Shown: positions 43,993-53,007 of the stretch, piece by piece | How positions within the stretch are numbered: position 1 is the stretch's first letter | Layout of the letters: every line of letters begins with the position of its first letter | NCBI RefSeq assembly: GCF_016757215.1 | Contig: NZ_JAESIY010000002.1 | Span: forward strand, 546,055 to 610,054 | Direction of reading: 5' to 3' | Origin: Fulvivirga sediminis | GTDB lineage: Bacteria > Bacteroidota > Bacteroidia > Cytophagales > Cyclobacteriaceae | Length of the DNA stretch: 64,000 nucleotides | Notes under the pieces: generated by a model | What the model was told of the DNA's origin: nothing | Databases searched by the model: none | Seen by the model: only the letters and a program-made list of their open reading frames with translations | Program-made: the position numbers and the translations under genes

Positions 43993-44577
43993 TTAGTTTG
44001 ACGTTTTTGAAGGCTCAGCTATCGAAATGTTCATTGGAAATTCCAATTGACCATTTTTCAAACCTCTACCTTTATCATATAATCTCTTATTCTCAGGATC
44101 GGAAAGATCATTAGATATCTCTCTCCACTGCTCATTAGTTACACCAACTCTTTCAGCATACATATCGTAATACGCAGCCTGAACTTGGTCTAACACACTA
44201 ATAAACATCTGCTGACTAGTTCCTCTATCCGTTTTAAAGGATACGATGGCATCTTTCGGGCTATCAGAGCTTTTAGGATCTCGTCCGTTGTTAAGAACGA
44301 ATTCCTTAATCATTTCTCTAATTTTAGTTACATCTTCCAAAGGCTCACCTTCCACCAATAATTTATCAGAGGAGTTCACCAAAATCTTAAAAAGATTTCT
44401 TTCCGGAATCTTAATATCCACATCCACAATATCATCTGGATTTGGTGGAAGTTGGAGACTAAGACCTCTGTCATTGGCTATAGTAGTGGTGACCAGGAAG
44501 AAGATCAATAGTAAGAAGGCGATATCAGCCATCGAACTTGAATTGATTTGCGGCTCTTCTCTTTGTCTCTTAGCCAT
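43993..44577 (-). CDS. ExbD/TolR-family biopolymer transport protein (first)
   Basis: The 194-residue protein has a basic N-terminus, one membrane helix (about 16-36) with Asp in SMADIAFLLLIFFLVTT, and a longer periplasmic domain with an insertion around NNGRDPKSSDSPKD. It starts within one base of the end of the 108-residue membrane protein gene (TAATG overlap), so translation is coupled. Two unequal ExbDs in a row are common in Bacteroidota. It likely works with the ExbB homologue upstream to power TonB-dependent receptors such as those in this window. Confidence 0.9.
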   Translation of the reverse strand: MAKRQREEPQINSSSMADIAFLLLIFFLVTTTIANDRGLSLQLPPNPDDIVDVDIKIPERNLFKILVNSSDKLLVEGEPLEDVTKIREMIKEFVLNNGRDPKSSDSPKDAIVSFKTDRGTSQQMFISVLDQVQAAYYDMYAERVGVTNEQWREISNDLSDPENKRLYDKGRGLKNGQLEFPMNISIAEPSKTSN

Positions 44578-44903
44578 TACTTAAGTGCTTTATTAATTTC
44601 TGTAACTACAATACCTACACACGCAATACCAAATAGCGCATACATGAGTAGCAATACTCCGCCTACCAATTTAGAAATTGATTCGTTTACACCAAATTCT
44701 ATATATCGGTTAGTTACTTCGCTTCCTGCAACAGACCATGTAATAAGGAATAACACTGCTATTCCTACTACGCCTATCGCACTTTTTAATAGTGATTTAG
44801 GATTGCTGAATGAGTTGATCAAAGGCAGTACTATAGCAGCGATACCTGCTATTGCAACCATTGCCATTGCCACCCAAAGTGCAATATCTACAAAAGTTTC
44901 CAT
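44577..44903 (-). CDS. Small membrane protein in the ExbB/ExbD operon
   Basis: The 108-residue protein has three predicted membrane segments (about 5-27, 42-60 and 78-100), with charged short loops. It carries no motif that I recognise. It lies between the exbB homologue and the first exbD and overlaps the latter by one base, so it is probably a subunit or assembly factor of the same motor. The position and conserved spacing support a functional link; a direct role is inference. Confidence 0.75.
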   Translation of the reverse strand: METFVDIALWVAMAMVAIAGIAAIVLPLINSFSNPKSLLKSAIGVVGIAVLFLITWSVAGSEVTNRYIEFGVNESISKLVGGVLLLMYALFGIACVGIVVTEINKALK

Positions 44904-44943
44904 AAAATTTCTTTAGTTAAGTACCTAAAATTAATTCTTTAAA

Positions 44944-45783
44944 TTAAGCTCTACCTGTAAGCTTATGCTTTACTAGTAAGTCAACCAAAGTGATAGAAGC
45001 ATCTTCCATTTGGTTCACCAAAGAATCAATTTTAGAAACTAAGTAGTTATAGAATACTTGAAGGATAATACCAACAAATAGACCAGCTACTGTAGTTAAT
45101 AACGCTACTTTAATACCTTGAGCAACAATTTGAGGAGAGATATCACCAGCAGCCTGGATAGAGTCGAATGCACCAATCATACCAATTACAGTACCTGTAA
45201 ATCCAAGCATCGGAGCCAAGGCGATGAAAAGAGAGATCCAAACTAGACCTTTTTCTAATCGTCCCATTTCTACAGAACCATAAGCGATAATTGATTTTTC
45301 AACCATTTCGATACCTTCTGACATTCTCATTAACCCTTGAGTAAAGATAGATGCCACAGGACCTCTTGTATTTCTGGTTACTTCTTTAGCAGCCTCAACA
45401 CCACCTGAAGCTAAAGCATCTTCTACGTTAGCTAAAAGCTTGTCAGTGTTAGTAGTAGCCATGTTTAGCGTAATGATTCGCTCGATAGCGATCGCTAAAC
45501 CTAAAATCAAACAAATTAATACTGGCGTCATCCACTCAACACCACCTTGTATGAATTGATCTTTTATTACTTGGTGGAAAGACTGGTCTTCGGTAGCTTC
45601 CTCTACTTCTTCTGCCACAGGCTCTACTTCTTCTACAGTTTCTTCTTCAACCGTAGTTTCAGCAGCAGCAGAGTCAACTGTAGTTGACGATGTGTCCATG
45701 TCTGTAGACTCTTCTTGAGCCATAGCATGATTACCAAGAGTAAGAACCCCCACTAGCGCCAGTAATGTAAATAGTTTTTTCAT
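44944..45783 (-). CDS. MotA/TolQ/ExbB-family proton channel with acidic N-terminal extension
   Basis: The 279-residue protein has a signal peptide (about 1-22), an acidic Glu/Val/Thr-rich region (about 23-70) and a membrane core with three segments (about 80-105, 175-200 and 215-240). The phrase GLVWISLFIALAPMLGFTGTVIGMIGAFD is the family signature. It is the first gene of an operon with a small membrane protein and two exbD genes. By family knowledge it forms the proton-conducting pentamer. The acidic periplasmic extension is longer than in E. coli ExbB; its purpose is unknown. Confidence 0.9.
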   Translation of the reverse strand: MKKLFTLLALVGVLTLGNHAMAQEESTDMDTSSTTVDSAAAETTVEEETVEEVEPVAEEVEEATEDQSFHQVIKDQFIQGGVEWMTPVLICLILGLAIAIERIITLNMATTNTDKLLANVEDALASGGVEAAKEVTRNTRGPVASIFTQGLMRMSEGIEMVEKSIIAYGSVEMGRLEKGLVWISLFIALAPMLGFTGTVIGMIGAFDSIQAAGDISPQIVAQGIKVALLTTVAGLFVGIILQVFYNYLVSKIDSLVNQMEDASITLVDLLVKHKLTGRA

Positions 45784-45875
45784 AATTCAAGTTTTAAATA
45801 TTTCTCAGTTTGCAGAGATTGTTTAACGATTACAATTTATAGTTTAAAGTTAGATAAAAGTTTCAAAGAATATAG

Positions 45876-45963
45876 CAGAGAGGAAGGGATTCGAACCCCC
45901 GGTACCCTTTTGGGGCACACTCACTTTCCAGGCGAGCACCTTCAACCACTCGGTCACCTCTCT
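45876..45963 (-). tRNA. tRNA-Ser (anticodon GGA)
   Basis: The minus-strand sequence has a 7-bp acceptor stem (AGAGAGG with CCTCTCT), an anticodon loop CTGGAAA, a long variable arm as expected for serine, and a T-arm with GTTCGAATC. The discriminator base is G, as usual for tRNA-Ser. The 3' CCA is not encoded. The 88-base length fits the type II class. Confidence 0.95.
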
Positions 45964-46048
45964 AGTTTGCAGAGCCTTTTGCTCCACAGAAGCACAAATA
46001 AATCAATAAAAATCACTTTATGCAAGAATACAATAAATTTAATAATCT

Positions 46049-47122
46049 TTAATACTGGGTTAATTCCCCACTTATTGGGTCCATTAATCTTTTTCTTATA
46101 TTCTCCATGTCTTGCTCCTCTCCCAATATTAACATCATCTTTGTAATAGCTGCCTCCATTGTTAAATCAGCCCCTTCAATAACACCAATCTTCTGTAATT
46201 GTTGGCTAGTATCATATCTTCCTTGCACTACTCTGCCTCCTGGGCACTGAGATACATTCAAAATGACTATATCCCTGCTAATAGCTTCCTCTAATAATTC
46301 AATAAACCAACTTGAAGTAGGGGCATTACCTGAGCCAAACGTCTCCATAACAATCCCTCTCAATCCAGGTATTTCAATAATAGCCTTTACAGCTTCTGCG
46401 TTTATACCTGGGTATAACTTCAGTATAACTACTCTATGATCAAACTTATTGTGTAATATTACTTCTTTTTCACTATGAAAAGGCATGATTACAGCTTCAT
46501 TGTAGTTAATTTCTACGCCCGCCTCTGCCAATAAAGGATAATTTTCTGATTCAAACGCATCAAAATGAAGGCTTTCAACCTTTTTTGACCTATTAGCACG
46601 TAATAATACATAGTCAAAATAAATGGCTACTTCCGAAATGATCGGCTTCCCATCTTTTTTAGATGAGGCTATTTCTAATGCAGTAATGAGATTTTCTCTC
46701 GCATCTGACCTTAATGAAGATATAGGAAGCTGTGCGCCGGTAAACACCACAGGCTTGTTCAGATTTTCCAACATAAAACTCAAGGCCGATGCCGTAAAGG
46801 ACATGGTATCAGTACCATGAAGTACCACGAAACCATCGAATTCATTATAAAAGTCGTAAATAATCTGACCTATAAGCTGCCAGTCAGAAGGGTTTATGTT
46901 AGATGAATCAATGGGATTCTCGAATGATATAACAGTAAGATTTAGCTCCAAATGCCTCAACGATGGGACATGATCTAAAATAGAGCTAAAATCAAAAGGC
47001 ACTAAGGCTCCGTTTTTATCATGAACCATTCCTAAAGTACCACCTGTATATATTATTAATATAGAAGATTCTGGCTGCTTAATAGCCGAAGTGATGATCT
47101 CTACTTTTGAGTATGCTTTCAT
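46049..47122 (-). CDS. Type I asparaginase
   Basis: The 357-residue protein has the two conserved threonine motifs, IYTGGTLGM (Thr about 27) and VLHGTDTMSFTA, as well as FTGAQLPI. The family hydrolyses L-asparagine to aspartate and ammonia. The lack of a signal peptide points to the cytoplasmic type I enzyme. It overlaps the preceding TatD gene by 4 bases (ATGA), so the pair is co-transcribed. Length is near the family norm of 340. Confidence 0.92.
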   Translation of the reverse strand: MKAYSKVEIITSAIKQPESSILIIYTGGTLGMVHDKNGALVPFDFSSILDHVPSLRHLELNLTVISFENPIDSSNINPSDWQLIGQIIYDFYNEFDGFVVLHGTDTMSFTASALSFMLENLNKPVVFTGAQLPISSLRSDARENLITALEIASSKKDGKPIISEVAIYFDYVLLRANRSKKVESLHFDAFESENYPLLAEAGVEINYNEAVIMPFHSEKEVILHNKFDHRVVILKLYPGINAEAVKAIIEIPGLRGIVMETFGSGNAPTSSWFIELLEEAISRDIVILNVSQCPGGRVVQGRYDTSQQLQKIGVIEGADLTMEAAITKMMLILGEEQDMENIRKRLMDPISGELTQY

Positions 47123-47889
47123 ATACCAAATAATTTTTTAGCATTTGCTGTAGTTACCTCAGCTACTTTTTCTATATCGCAAACCATTAGGTCAGCCACT
47201 CTTTGCGCTATTAGAGGGATAAAAGAGGGCTCATTCCTTTCACCTCTGTGTGGCACAGGTGCCAGATAAGGACAGTCGGTTTCTAATAATAAATTATCCA
47301 GACTCATATCTGGCAGGGTTTTGTCCATCCCTCCATTTTTAAAAGTGGCTACACCACCTATCCCGAGGTAAAAACCCAAATCAGTTATTCTTTTTGCCTG
47401 TTCCAAAGAACCTGCAAAACAATGAAACACGCCTGTCAACCTTTCATCTTTCAACTCCTCCACCAGCTTTATTGTCTCGTCAATAGACTCTCGGCAATGT
47501 ATAACTATAGGAGTCTCATATTTCTTAGCCCACTCTACTTGTATCTTAAAGGCTTCTTGTTGCTGTTCCCAATAGGCTTTATCCCAGTACAAATCTGTGC
47601 CTATCTCTCCCACTGCACAAAACTTCCTTTTCCCCAGCCACTCCTCTATAATATAAAGTTCCTTTTCAAACTTATGATCTACTGAACAAGGGTGAAGTCC
47701 CATCATTGCAAAGCAATTTTCAGGGTACTTATTTTCCATTTCCAGCATAGCATCTATAGAAGTATGATCTATATTAGGCATGTATATCTTATTTACTTTC
47801 TCTTCAAATGCTCTTTCCATTACATCAGCAAAGTCATTTTTAAACTTATCTGAGTAGATATGCGCATGACTGTCAACAAATTCAGACAT
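47119..47889 (-). CDS. TatD-family metal-dependent hydrolase
   Basis: The 256-residue protein begins MSEFVDSHAHIYSD, carrying the HxH metal motif, with AVGEIGTDLYWD, the His in VIHCRES and VFHCFAGS, and the Asp in LLETDCPYLAP. The TIM-barrel family acts as a 3'-5' exonuclease or DNase by family knowledge. It is the first gene of a two-gene operon with asparaginase. Its promoter box overlaps the stop codon of the preceding glycosyltransferase. The biochemical role in this host is not defined. Confidence 0.92.
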   Translation of the reverse strand: MSEFVDSHAHIYSDKFKNDFADVMERAFEEKVNKIYMPNIDHTSIDAMLEMENKYPENCFAMMGLHPCSVDHKFEKELYIIEEWLGKRKFCAVGEIGTDLYWDKAYWEQQQEAFKIQVEWAKKYETPIVIHCRESIDETIKLVEELKDERLTGVFHCFAGSLEQAKRITDLGFYLGIGGVATFKNGGMDKTLPDMSLDNLLLETDCPYLAPVPHRGERNEPSFIPLIAQRVADLMVCDIEKVAEVTTANAKKLFGI

Positions 47890-47933
47890 ATTCTATTTCT
47901 ATAATTTTAAAGGTTTTAAAAAGTCACATTTTC

Positions 47934-47941
47934 CAAAGTTA
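47934..47941 (-). promoter_or_regulatory. -7 promoter box (TAACTTTG) for the TatD/asparaginase operon
   Basis: TAACTTTG, the same 8-mer as at rpsA, lies on the minus strand and overlaps the stop codon of the upstream glycosyltransferase. It is 44 bases from the TatD start, implying a leader of about 40 bases. The -33 element is not clear. Confidence 0.45.
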
Positions 47942-49033
47942 ATATTTCCGGCCTTTCCACACTGTTTTTATAGGCAACAAATAGAAAATTGACGAAGCCA
48001 TAGAAAGCAGTAAAGAATAGGCTTCATATTTTATGAATTTTAAATTAATCGGCTTTTTATGAAGAGTAATTTGTGCTTTCCTGATAAAATAAGACTGAAG
48101 GAATATTTTTAAGAGAGCCAAAATTATTCCGTATAGCGGTACCAAGCATAGCAATAATACAATAGCCGGGTAATAAATAGCCTGTAATGCCAATAAGCTT
48201 ACTATTGGAAATGGCAATTGCACCGCTCCTTTCATCCAACGCTTTCGCTGGTTTAAAATCTGATGAATATTTGCAGCAGGTAAAGAAAGCCCAAAGACAT
48301 CGTTTCTATATAATTGAACTACATCATATTTTTTCTTTCTCACCTGTTTGAATAACTCAAAATCTTCGGTAATACTAAAAGGTATGTTTTCATAGCCCCC
48401 TACTGACATATATGCTTCTTTAGAAATAGCCATATTATTTCCCATACAAGTTACCGGCTGACCTAAATCTGTGATCACTTTGACCATACCAAGAGCAAAA
48501 AGCCAGTCTGTATCCTGATAAAAAGAATTTTCAATGCCTGTTACTCCCGTAACTATAGCTACTTTGTTATTTTTAAATCCCTGCAGCATTCCTTTTATCC
48601 AACCGTGGGGAACGGCCACGTCTGCATCCGTAATAAATAGAAAGTCACCACTAGCCAGGTTAGCCAAGTGAGCTAACACATTAGCCTTTCCTCTAGCATG
48701 CCCCAGGTTTCCCTGAATATCTACTACTGAAATATGCTCATATTTATTAGCATAAGATTGCGCTATTTCTAAAGTACTATCTGTAGAATGATCGTTTCCT
48801 ATGAAAATTTCGAGTTGAGTAGTTGGGTATTCCAATTCTAATAATGCATTGATACATCGTTCTAATGTAGCTTGCTCATTTCTGGCGGCCACCAATACTG
48901 AAACTTTAGGGCATTCTTTAGATACATATTTTGCAAGACTGTTCCCTTCCGGCTTCCATAAAATAATCAAAAGTAAATCAACACATAAAACGGCTCCTGT
49001 GACAAAAAGCAGGGAGATAATGGTAAGAATCAT
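47939..49033 (-). CDS. Membrane family 2 glycosyltransferase
   Basis: The 364-residue protein has an N-terminal membrane helix (about 1-25), a GT-A domain with VSVLVAARNE, the metal-binding FITDADVAV, the acceptor motif SITEDFELF, and QRKRW, then two to three C-terminal membrane segments. This layout is that of processive or lipid-linked glycan synthases. It overlaps the deacetylase gene by 4 bases (ATGA) and is the last gene of a five-gene run. The sugar is unknown. A role in a cell-surface polysaccharide or a glycolipid is the likely inference. Confidence 0.9.
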   Translation of the reverse strand: MILTIISLLFVTGAVLCVDLLLIILWKPEGNSLAKYVSKECPKVSVLVAARNEQATLERCINALLELEYPTTQLEIFIGNDHSTDSTLEIAQSYANKYEHISVVDIQGNLGHARGKANVLAHLANLASGDFLFITDADVAVPHGWIKGMLQGFKNNKVAIVTGVTGIENSFYQDTDWLFALGMVKVITDLGQPVTCMGNNMAISKEAYMSVGGYENIPFSITEDFELFKQVRKKKYDVVQLYRNDVFGLSLPAANIHQILNQRKRWMKGAVQLPFPIVSLLALQAIYYPAIVLLLCLVPLYGIILALLKIFLQSYFIRKAQITLHKKPINLKFIKYEAYSLLLSMASSIFYLLPIKTVWKGRKY

Positions 49034-49653
49034 AAAGCCTTAAAAAGATACCCTTCTTTTGAAAAGTGCTCCAAGTACCTTGGAAGAGCATATTTCATGT
49101 TGTTTTCTGCCTTAATGTTATCATGAAAAAGGACAATGGACCCCTTTCTAGTAGATCGAATACTGTTTTTGAGACAATCTTCAGGCGCTATATTTTTACT
49201 AAAATCACCTGTGAGCACATCCCACATGATTATATTATATACACTCTTTAACTTAGAAATCTGTTTTCGGGCTATTCTTCCATAGGGTGGCCTTAAGAGG
49301 TGAGAATCAACATTCATAGTTTTTAGTTGCTCCTGGCACTTTTGTACGTTCTCTATGTACACCTCAGAATCATTTTCCCAGCCATTAAGATGGTTATAGG
49401 TGTGGTTCCCTAGCGTATGGCCAGCCTCTAAAGTCTTCTGGGCTATTTCAGGATGCTTTCTGATATTATCTCCTACACAAAAAAAAGTGGCTTTAGCGTT
49501 AAACTGATCTAAGGTATCAATGACGAACTCCGTTAAGATAGGAATGGGACCATCATCAAATGTTAAATAAAGTACCTTTTCTTTTGAAGGGACGGACCAA
49601 GTTAGTTGCGGGTAGATCCACTTAAGAGCCAAAGGTGTTTTATGCAAAAACAT
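49030..49653 (-). CDS. Polysaccharide deacetylase (NodB homology, CE4)
   Basis: The 207-residue protein has the CE4 motifs: TFDDGP (catalytic Asp and metal Asp), HTYNH for the two metal-binding His residues, RPPYGR, and DVLTGDF. All five catalytic motifs are present. The enzyme removes N-acetyl or O-acetyl groups from a glycan such as chitin-like or poly-N-acetylglucosamine material. It has no obvious signal peptide. It lies between the SpoIIE phosphatase and a GT2 gene, which suggests it modifies the polymer that the GT2 proteins make. Confidence 0.92.
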   Translation of the reverse strand: MFLHKTPLALKWIYPQLTWSVPSKEKVLYLTFDDGPIPILTEFVIDTLDQFNAKATFFCVGDNIRKHPEIAQKTLEAGHTLGNHTYNHLNGWENDSEVYIENVQKCQEQLKTMNVDSHLLRPPYGRIARKQISKLKSVYNIIMWDVLTGDFSKNIAPEDCLKNSIRSTRKGSIVLFHDNIKAENNMKYALPRYLEHFSKEGYLFKAL

Positions 49654-49658
49654 ATTTT

Positions 49659-50879
49659 TCAGGGTTCTATTCTACAAGATAGCATAGTAATATCATCACG
49701 ATAACCATTCTTTCCTTTGAAGTTATCTAAGTCTATAATAATATCCTGATGAATTCTCTTCAAATCTCTATCACCATGCTTCTGAAAGTACTCCATCAAT
49801 CGCTGCATACCAAACTCCTCTCCTGCTTCGCTCTCCGTTTCTGTTACACCATCGGTATAGCAAAACAAAAGAAACTCATCCAAATCAGTTATAAAACCTT
49901 CATTAAGAAAAGGTAATGGATGAATAGCTCCGAGCACGGTAGATCCATCTTCTAACAGCTGGATATTTCCCTTCTTATCCACCAACATAGGCGGGTTGTG
50001 CCCAGAATTAACATAGATAAGAGTCTTTAAGGTATGATCATAAATAGCAGCAAAAAAAGTGATAAACTTCTCCCCTTTTGCATTCTCCAGTACATGATAG
50101 TTTAGTTCATTAACAATTTCTCTCAAATTGCCTGTCTGCCTAATGAGAGTATGTAAAGATGCCTGAAAGTTAGACATCATTAATGCTGCTGGTATGCCCT
50201 TTCCTGATACATCAGCAATGCATATAAGAAATTGATTCTTGTTAATAGGAATATAATCGTAATAATCTCCCCCCACTCTATCATGAGGCAAGTAACTTGC
50301 TTCTACCTTAAGTCGGATGCCATAGGGCAGTTTTTCAGGAAAAAGAAACTGCTGTACATCACTTGCGATTTCAAGCTCTTTTCTCAAGGCCTCTTGCTCT
50401 AATTGATGACGGGCCAGTTTTTTATTTTCAATGGCCACTATAATGATGTTACTGAGAGCCTGGATAAAACGCATGCTGCTTCTATTCATCTCCTCATCAT
50501 CCTCTTCTATATCACCCACAAAAACCAGTGCCAGAATAGATGATTTATGAGACACGGGCACTATGTATTCGAACTCGCTAAATATATCATCTCTTCCTCT
50601 AACGATGGCACTCACCGCATTTAGCTCTAAAAACTCTTCAGGCAATGGCGTATCAAAGCATTCCTTAGAGGTGCCATAGCTTACTTTGCACCCCCATTCC
50701 TCATCCAACACGTAGAGCGCTAATCTTCTAATATTGAGATTAGCTCTTAATGTGAAATCATAGATTTTATATAATGACCTCTCCGGAAGGTTATTATTAA
50801 TGGCCTGGGTGATTTCCAACAGGGCATTAAGCTCCAGCTCTTTTAGGTTATATTTATTTTGTAAAGATAATGTCTCCAT
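49659..50879 (-). CDS. GAF plus SpoIIE/PP2C-type phosphatase
   Basis: The protein from the ATG at 50879 has 406 residues (METLSLQNKYN); an upstream start at 50978 would overlap the preceding gene by 35 bases, so I prefer the shorter form. A GAF-like N-terminal domain (about 15-165) is followed by a SpoIIE-type PP2C domain (about 185-405) with RVGGDYYDY, IADVSGKGIPAALMM, INSGHNPP-type YVNSGHNPP and GYRDDITML. The catalytic Asp residues are kept. The family dephosphorylates anti-sigma-factor antagonists or related partners. Its place among glycan genes suggests that it controls their output. Confidence 0.88.
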   Translation of the reverse strand: METLSLQNKYNLKELELNALLEITQAINNNLPERSLYKIYDFTLRANLNIRRLALYVLDEEWGCKVSYGTSKECFDTPLPEEFLELNAVSAIVRGRDDIFSEFEYIVPVSHKSSILALVFVGDIEEDDEEMNRSSMRFIQALSNIIIVAIENKKLARHQLEQEALRKELEIASDVQQFLFPEKLPYGIRLKVEASYLPHDRVGGDYYDYIPINKNQFLICIADVSGKGIPAALMMSNFQASLHTLIRQTGNLREIVNELNYHVLENAKGEKFITFFAAIYDHTLKTLIYVNSGHNPPMLVDKKGNIQLLEDGSTVLGAIHPLPFLNEGFITDLDEFLLFCYTDGVTETESEAGEEFGMQRLMEYFQKHGDRDLKRIHQDIIIDLDNFKGKNGYRDDITMLSCRIEP

Positions 50880-50943
50880 ATAGTTATATGCCTTCGCCCA
50901 CCATTCACAAGATAGTAAATTCGGGATTAAAAGAGAATTGAGG

Positions 50944-52053
50944 TCAGTGCCTTCTATCCTTCCAGATGTAAGTGCCAAAGTTAGCAGCTATTCCGAAAAA
51001 TAGTGCATACACAGGATAAGATAATTCCAAAACAATGAAATGGAATACATTGAAAGACTTTTTAAAAAAAAACATTACCCTCCCAATAAATAATCCTTCC
51101 AGAAAAACCTTCAACAACAAAGGAAATAGCAGCCAACTGTACCCTTCAAAATTGATTATCACCAATGCTACACCTATCAATACTGCCAGGTTAGCTGCAG
51201 CCACAAATAGGGCTGTGAGAATGGTAGAAAACCGAGTATATTTTTTCCATTTACTTGCCCATCTTTTTCTTTGATGATAAAACTCTCTCCAACCTCTTAA
51301 TGGCAACGTCTTTACTATGGCATCTTGGTCTTTATTAAAAGAAACGCCACCTTCATAGAAATTATATATTTTATGCATTAAAAACTCGTCGTCTCCACTG
51401 GCCAACTGCTCATTTCCTTCATATCCTCCTACTTGATAAAAGGCTTCTTTTTTGAAACTAAAATTAGCGCCGTTGCACATATTAGGTTTTTTCAATTGTA
51501 AGCTTGCTGCACCGGTGCCTATAAGGCTGGCAAATTCTATGGTCTGCAATTTTTCAAAAAAAGTACTTTCATTATAAAACGTAACGGGACCAAACACAAG
51601 TACATCTCCAGTAATAACATATTGCTGAGCATAACTCTGCAACCAACCCGGCTCGAAACTGCAATCGGCATCGGTAGTGATAATGTAATCATATGAAGAG
51701 TTACTAATTCCCAACCTAATAGCAGCCTTTTTACCATGTTCTTCCTGTAAATTATATTGACTTACATTCAAAGCGCTACTCTTTGCGAAATCAGCAACGA
51801 CAGAAACTGAACTATCTGTAGAATGATCATTGATAAAAATGATTTCAAAATGATCCTTATTATAATTAAGATTCTTAAATGAATGTAAAAGTCCTTGTAA
51901 GCGTTTCGCTTCATTTCTGAAAGGAATGATAACGCTAAACTTAACTACCGACTGCTTTTTATAGTCTTGCTTGATTTTTATACTATTCCAAGCCAAAAGA
52001 ATAATCAGCAATAAACAATTATACAATATTATAACCCCGGCTATTGCTAACAT
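50944..52053 (-). CDS. Membrane family 2 glycosyltransferase
   Basis: The ATG at 52053 gives 369 residues (MLAIAGVIILYN); a longer frame exists but would run into the preceding gene. There is an N-terminal membrane helix, a GT-A core with FSVIIPFRNE, TTDADCSFEPGW, GDDEFLMHK and QRKRWASKW, and three C-terminal membrane helices. It is a relative of the GT2 at 47939-49033 but clearly diverged. It begins 1 base after the upstream flippase-like gene. A lipid-linked or exported glycan is the likely product; the sugar cannot be told. Confidence 0.88.
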   Translation of the reverse strand: MLAIAGVIILYNCLLLIILLAWNSIKIKQDYKKQSVVKFSVIIPFRNEAKRLQGLLHSFKNLNYNKDHFEIIFINDHSTDSSVSVVADFAKSSALNVSQYNLQEEHGKKAAIRLGISNSSYDYIITTDADCSFEPGWLQSYAQQYVITGDVLVFGPVTFYNESTFFEKLQTIEFASLIGTGAASLQLKKPNMCNGANFSFKKEAFYQVGGYEGNEQLASGDDEFLMHKIYNFYEGGVSFNKDQDAIVKTLPLRGWREFYHQRKRWASKWKKYTRFSTILTALFVAAANLAVLIGVALVIINFEGYSWLLFPLLLKVFLEGLFIGRVMFFFKKSFNVFHFIVLELSYPVYALFFGIAANFGTYIWKDRRH

Positions 52054-52054
52054 A

Positions 52055-52990
52055 TTATGGACGCTTGGCTTTAAAAATAAGTGGAGTGGCAAGCAGAGTG
52101 GGCAGTAAAATATTAAGCATCCAGATTCCGATACTGGCACTAAAAACCATGGTTAAATCCACCTGATATTTTTCAAAAAAATACATAGCAGAAAACTCTC
52201 GAACACCCAAGTCACTCAAAAAATTAAATGTAGGGATTACAGACTTTGCCAGAAAAATCCAGGTAACACCGGCAAACTGTATTTTGGTGCTAAGTTGAGG
52301 TATAAATAGGTTTATCAAAATCAAAAACTGTGAACAAAACACGGCATAACGTAGTATAGAAACACCCATCACTAATAACAGGAGGCCTCTTGAATAATAT
52401 TTTATTGCTCCAAAAAACTGATTAAACAAACTGTATTTAGACACATATTTAAATATATGGGTTCTGAAAAGTAGAATAAAACCAATTATTATAACCAATA
52501 AAACAGCCAAATAAAGTTGTCCTTGAAACCAAATATAATGTACTCCGATGATTCCAAAAAGTAGCGTAGGTACCATTTGGCAAACCCTCCCAATGAGGAT
52601 ACTTCCGATATACTGCATCCTATTTTCAGTATTCAGAGTGATTATTCTTCCGAAATAATCTCCAATACCATGTGGTGTAATAAAGCTTAGACTGAGCCCC
52701 AAGAGCACTCCTTTAAAGGCATTTACAAATTTTACATTTTGATACGCTCCTACCAGCAACTTCCACTTTACAGCCTCTAATGCCCAGTTTAGTGGCATAA
52801 GCAATATGAGTAATATCATAGTAAAAGGAGCATTCTTAAAACTCAAAGCCAAATAACTCAGTGCTCTCTTCAACTCAAGCTGATTATCCTTTAGCTTAAA
52901 AAAAATAAATGTGACTATACCTATTATTACTACTAGCTTAGCTCCAAACCAAGCTATATCCTTAGCCGAAGCTTTTTTAACCCACGCCAT
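52055..52990 (-). CDS. LPG-synthase transmembrane-domain family protein (UPF0104)
   Basis: From the ATG at 52990 the product has 311 residues with about eight membrane segments; a GTG at 53005 is the only earlier start. Family phrases are PLNWALEAVKWKLLVG, GVLLGLSLSFITPHGIGDYFGR, and FNFLSDLGVREFSAMYFF. The family is the membrane part of lysylphosphatidylglycerol synthases and flippases, without the C-terminal transferase. It is the first gene of the GT2/phosphatase/deacetylase run and diverges from ruvC. I infer a role in moving a glycolipid across the membrane. Confidence 0.85.
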   Translation of the reverse strand: MAWVKKASAKDIAWFGAKLVVIIGIVTFIFFKLKDNQLELKRALSYLALSFKNAPFTMILLILLMPLNWALEAVKWKLLVGAYQNVKFVNAFKGVLLGLSLSFITPHGIGDYFGRIITLNTENRMQYIGSILIGRVCQMVPTLLFGIIGVHYIWFQGQLYLAVLLVIIIGFILLFRTHIFKYVSKYSLFNQFFGAIKYYSRGLLLLVMGVSILRYAVFCSQFLILINLFIPQLSTKIQFAGVTWIFLAKSVIPTFNFLSDLGVREFSAMYFFEKYQVDLTMVFSASIGIWMLNILLPTLLATPLIFKAKRP

Positions 52991-53007
52991 ATACCTAAAT
53001 TGCACCA

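Noticed and set aside
44548..44916. Plus-strand frame opposite the 108-residue membrane protein
   Set aside because: The minus-strand frame fits an operon with one-base coupling to exbD and has clean membrane segments; the plus-strand frame is a low-complexity shadow.
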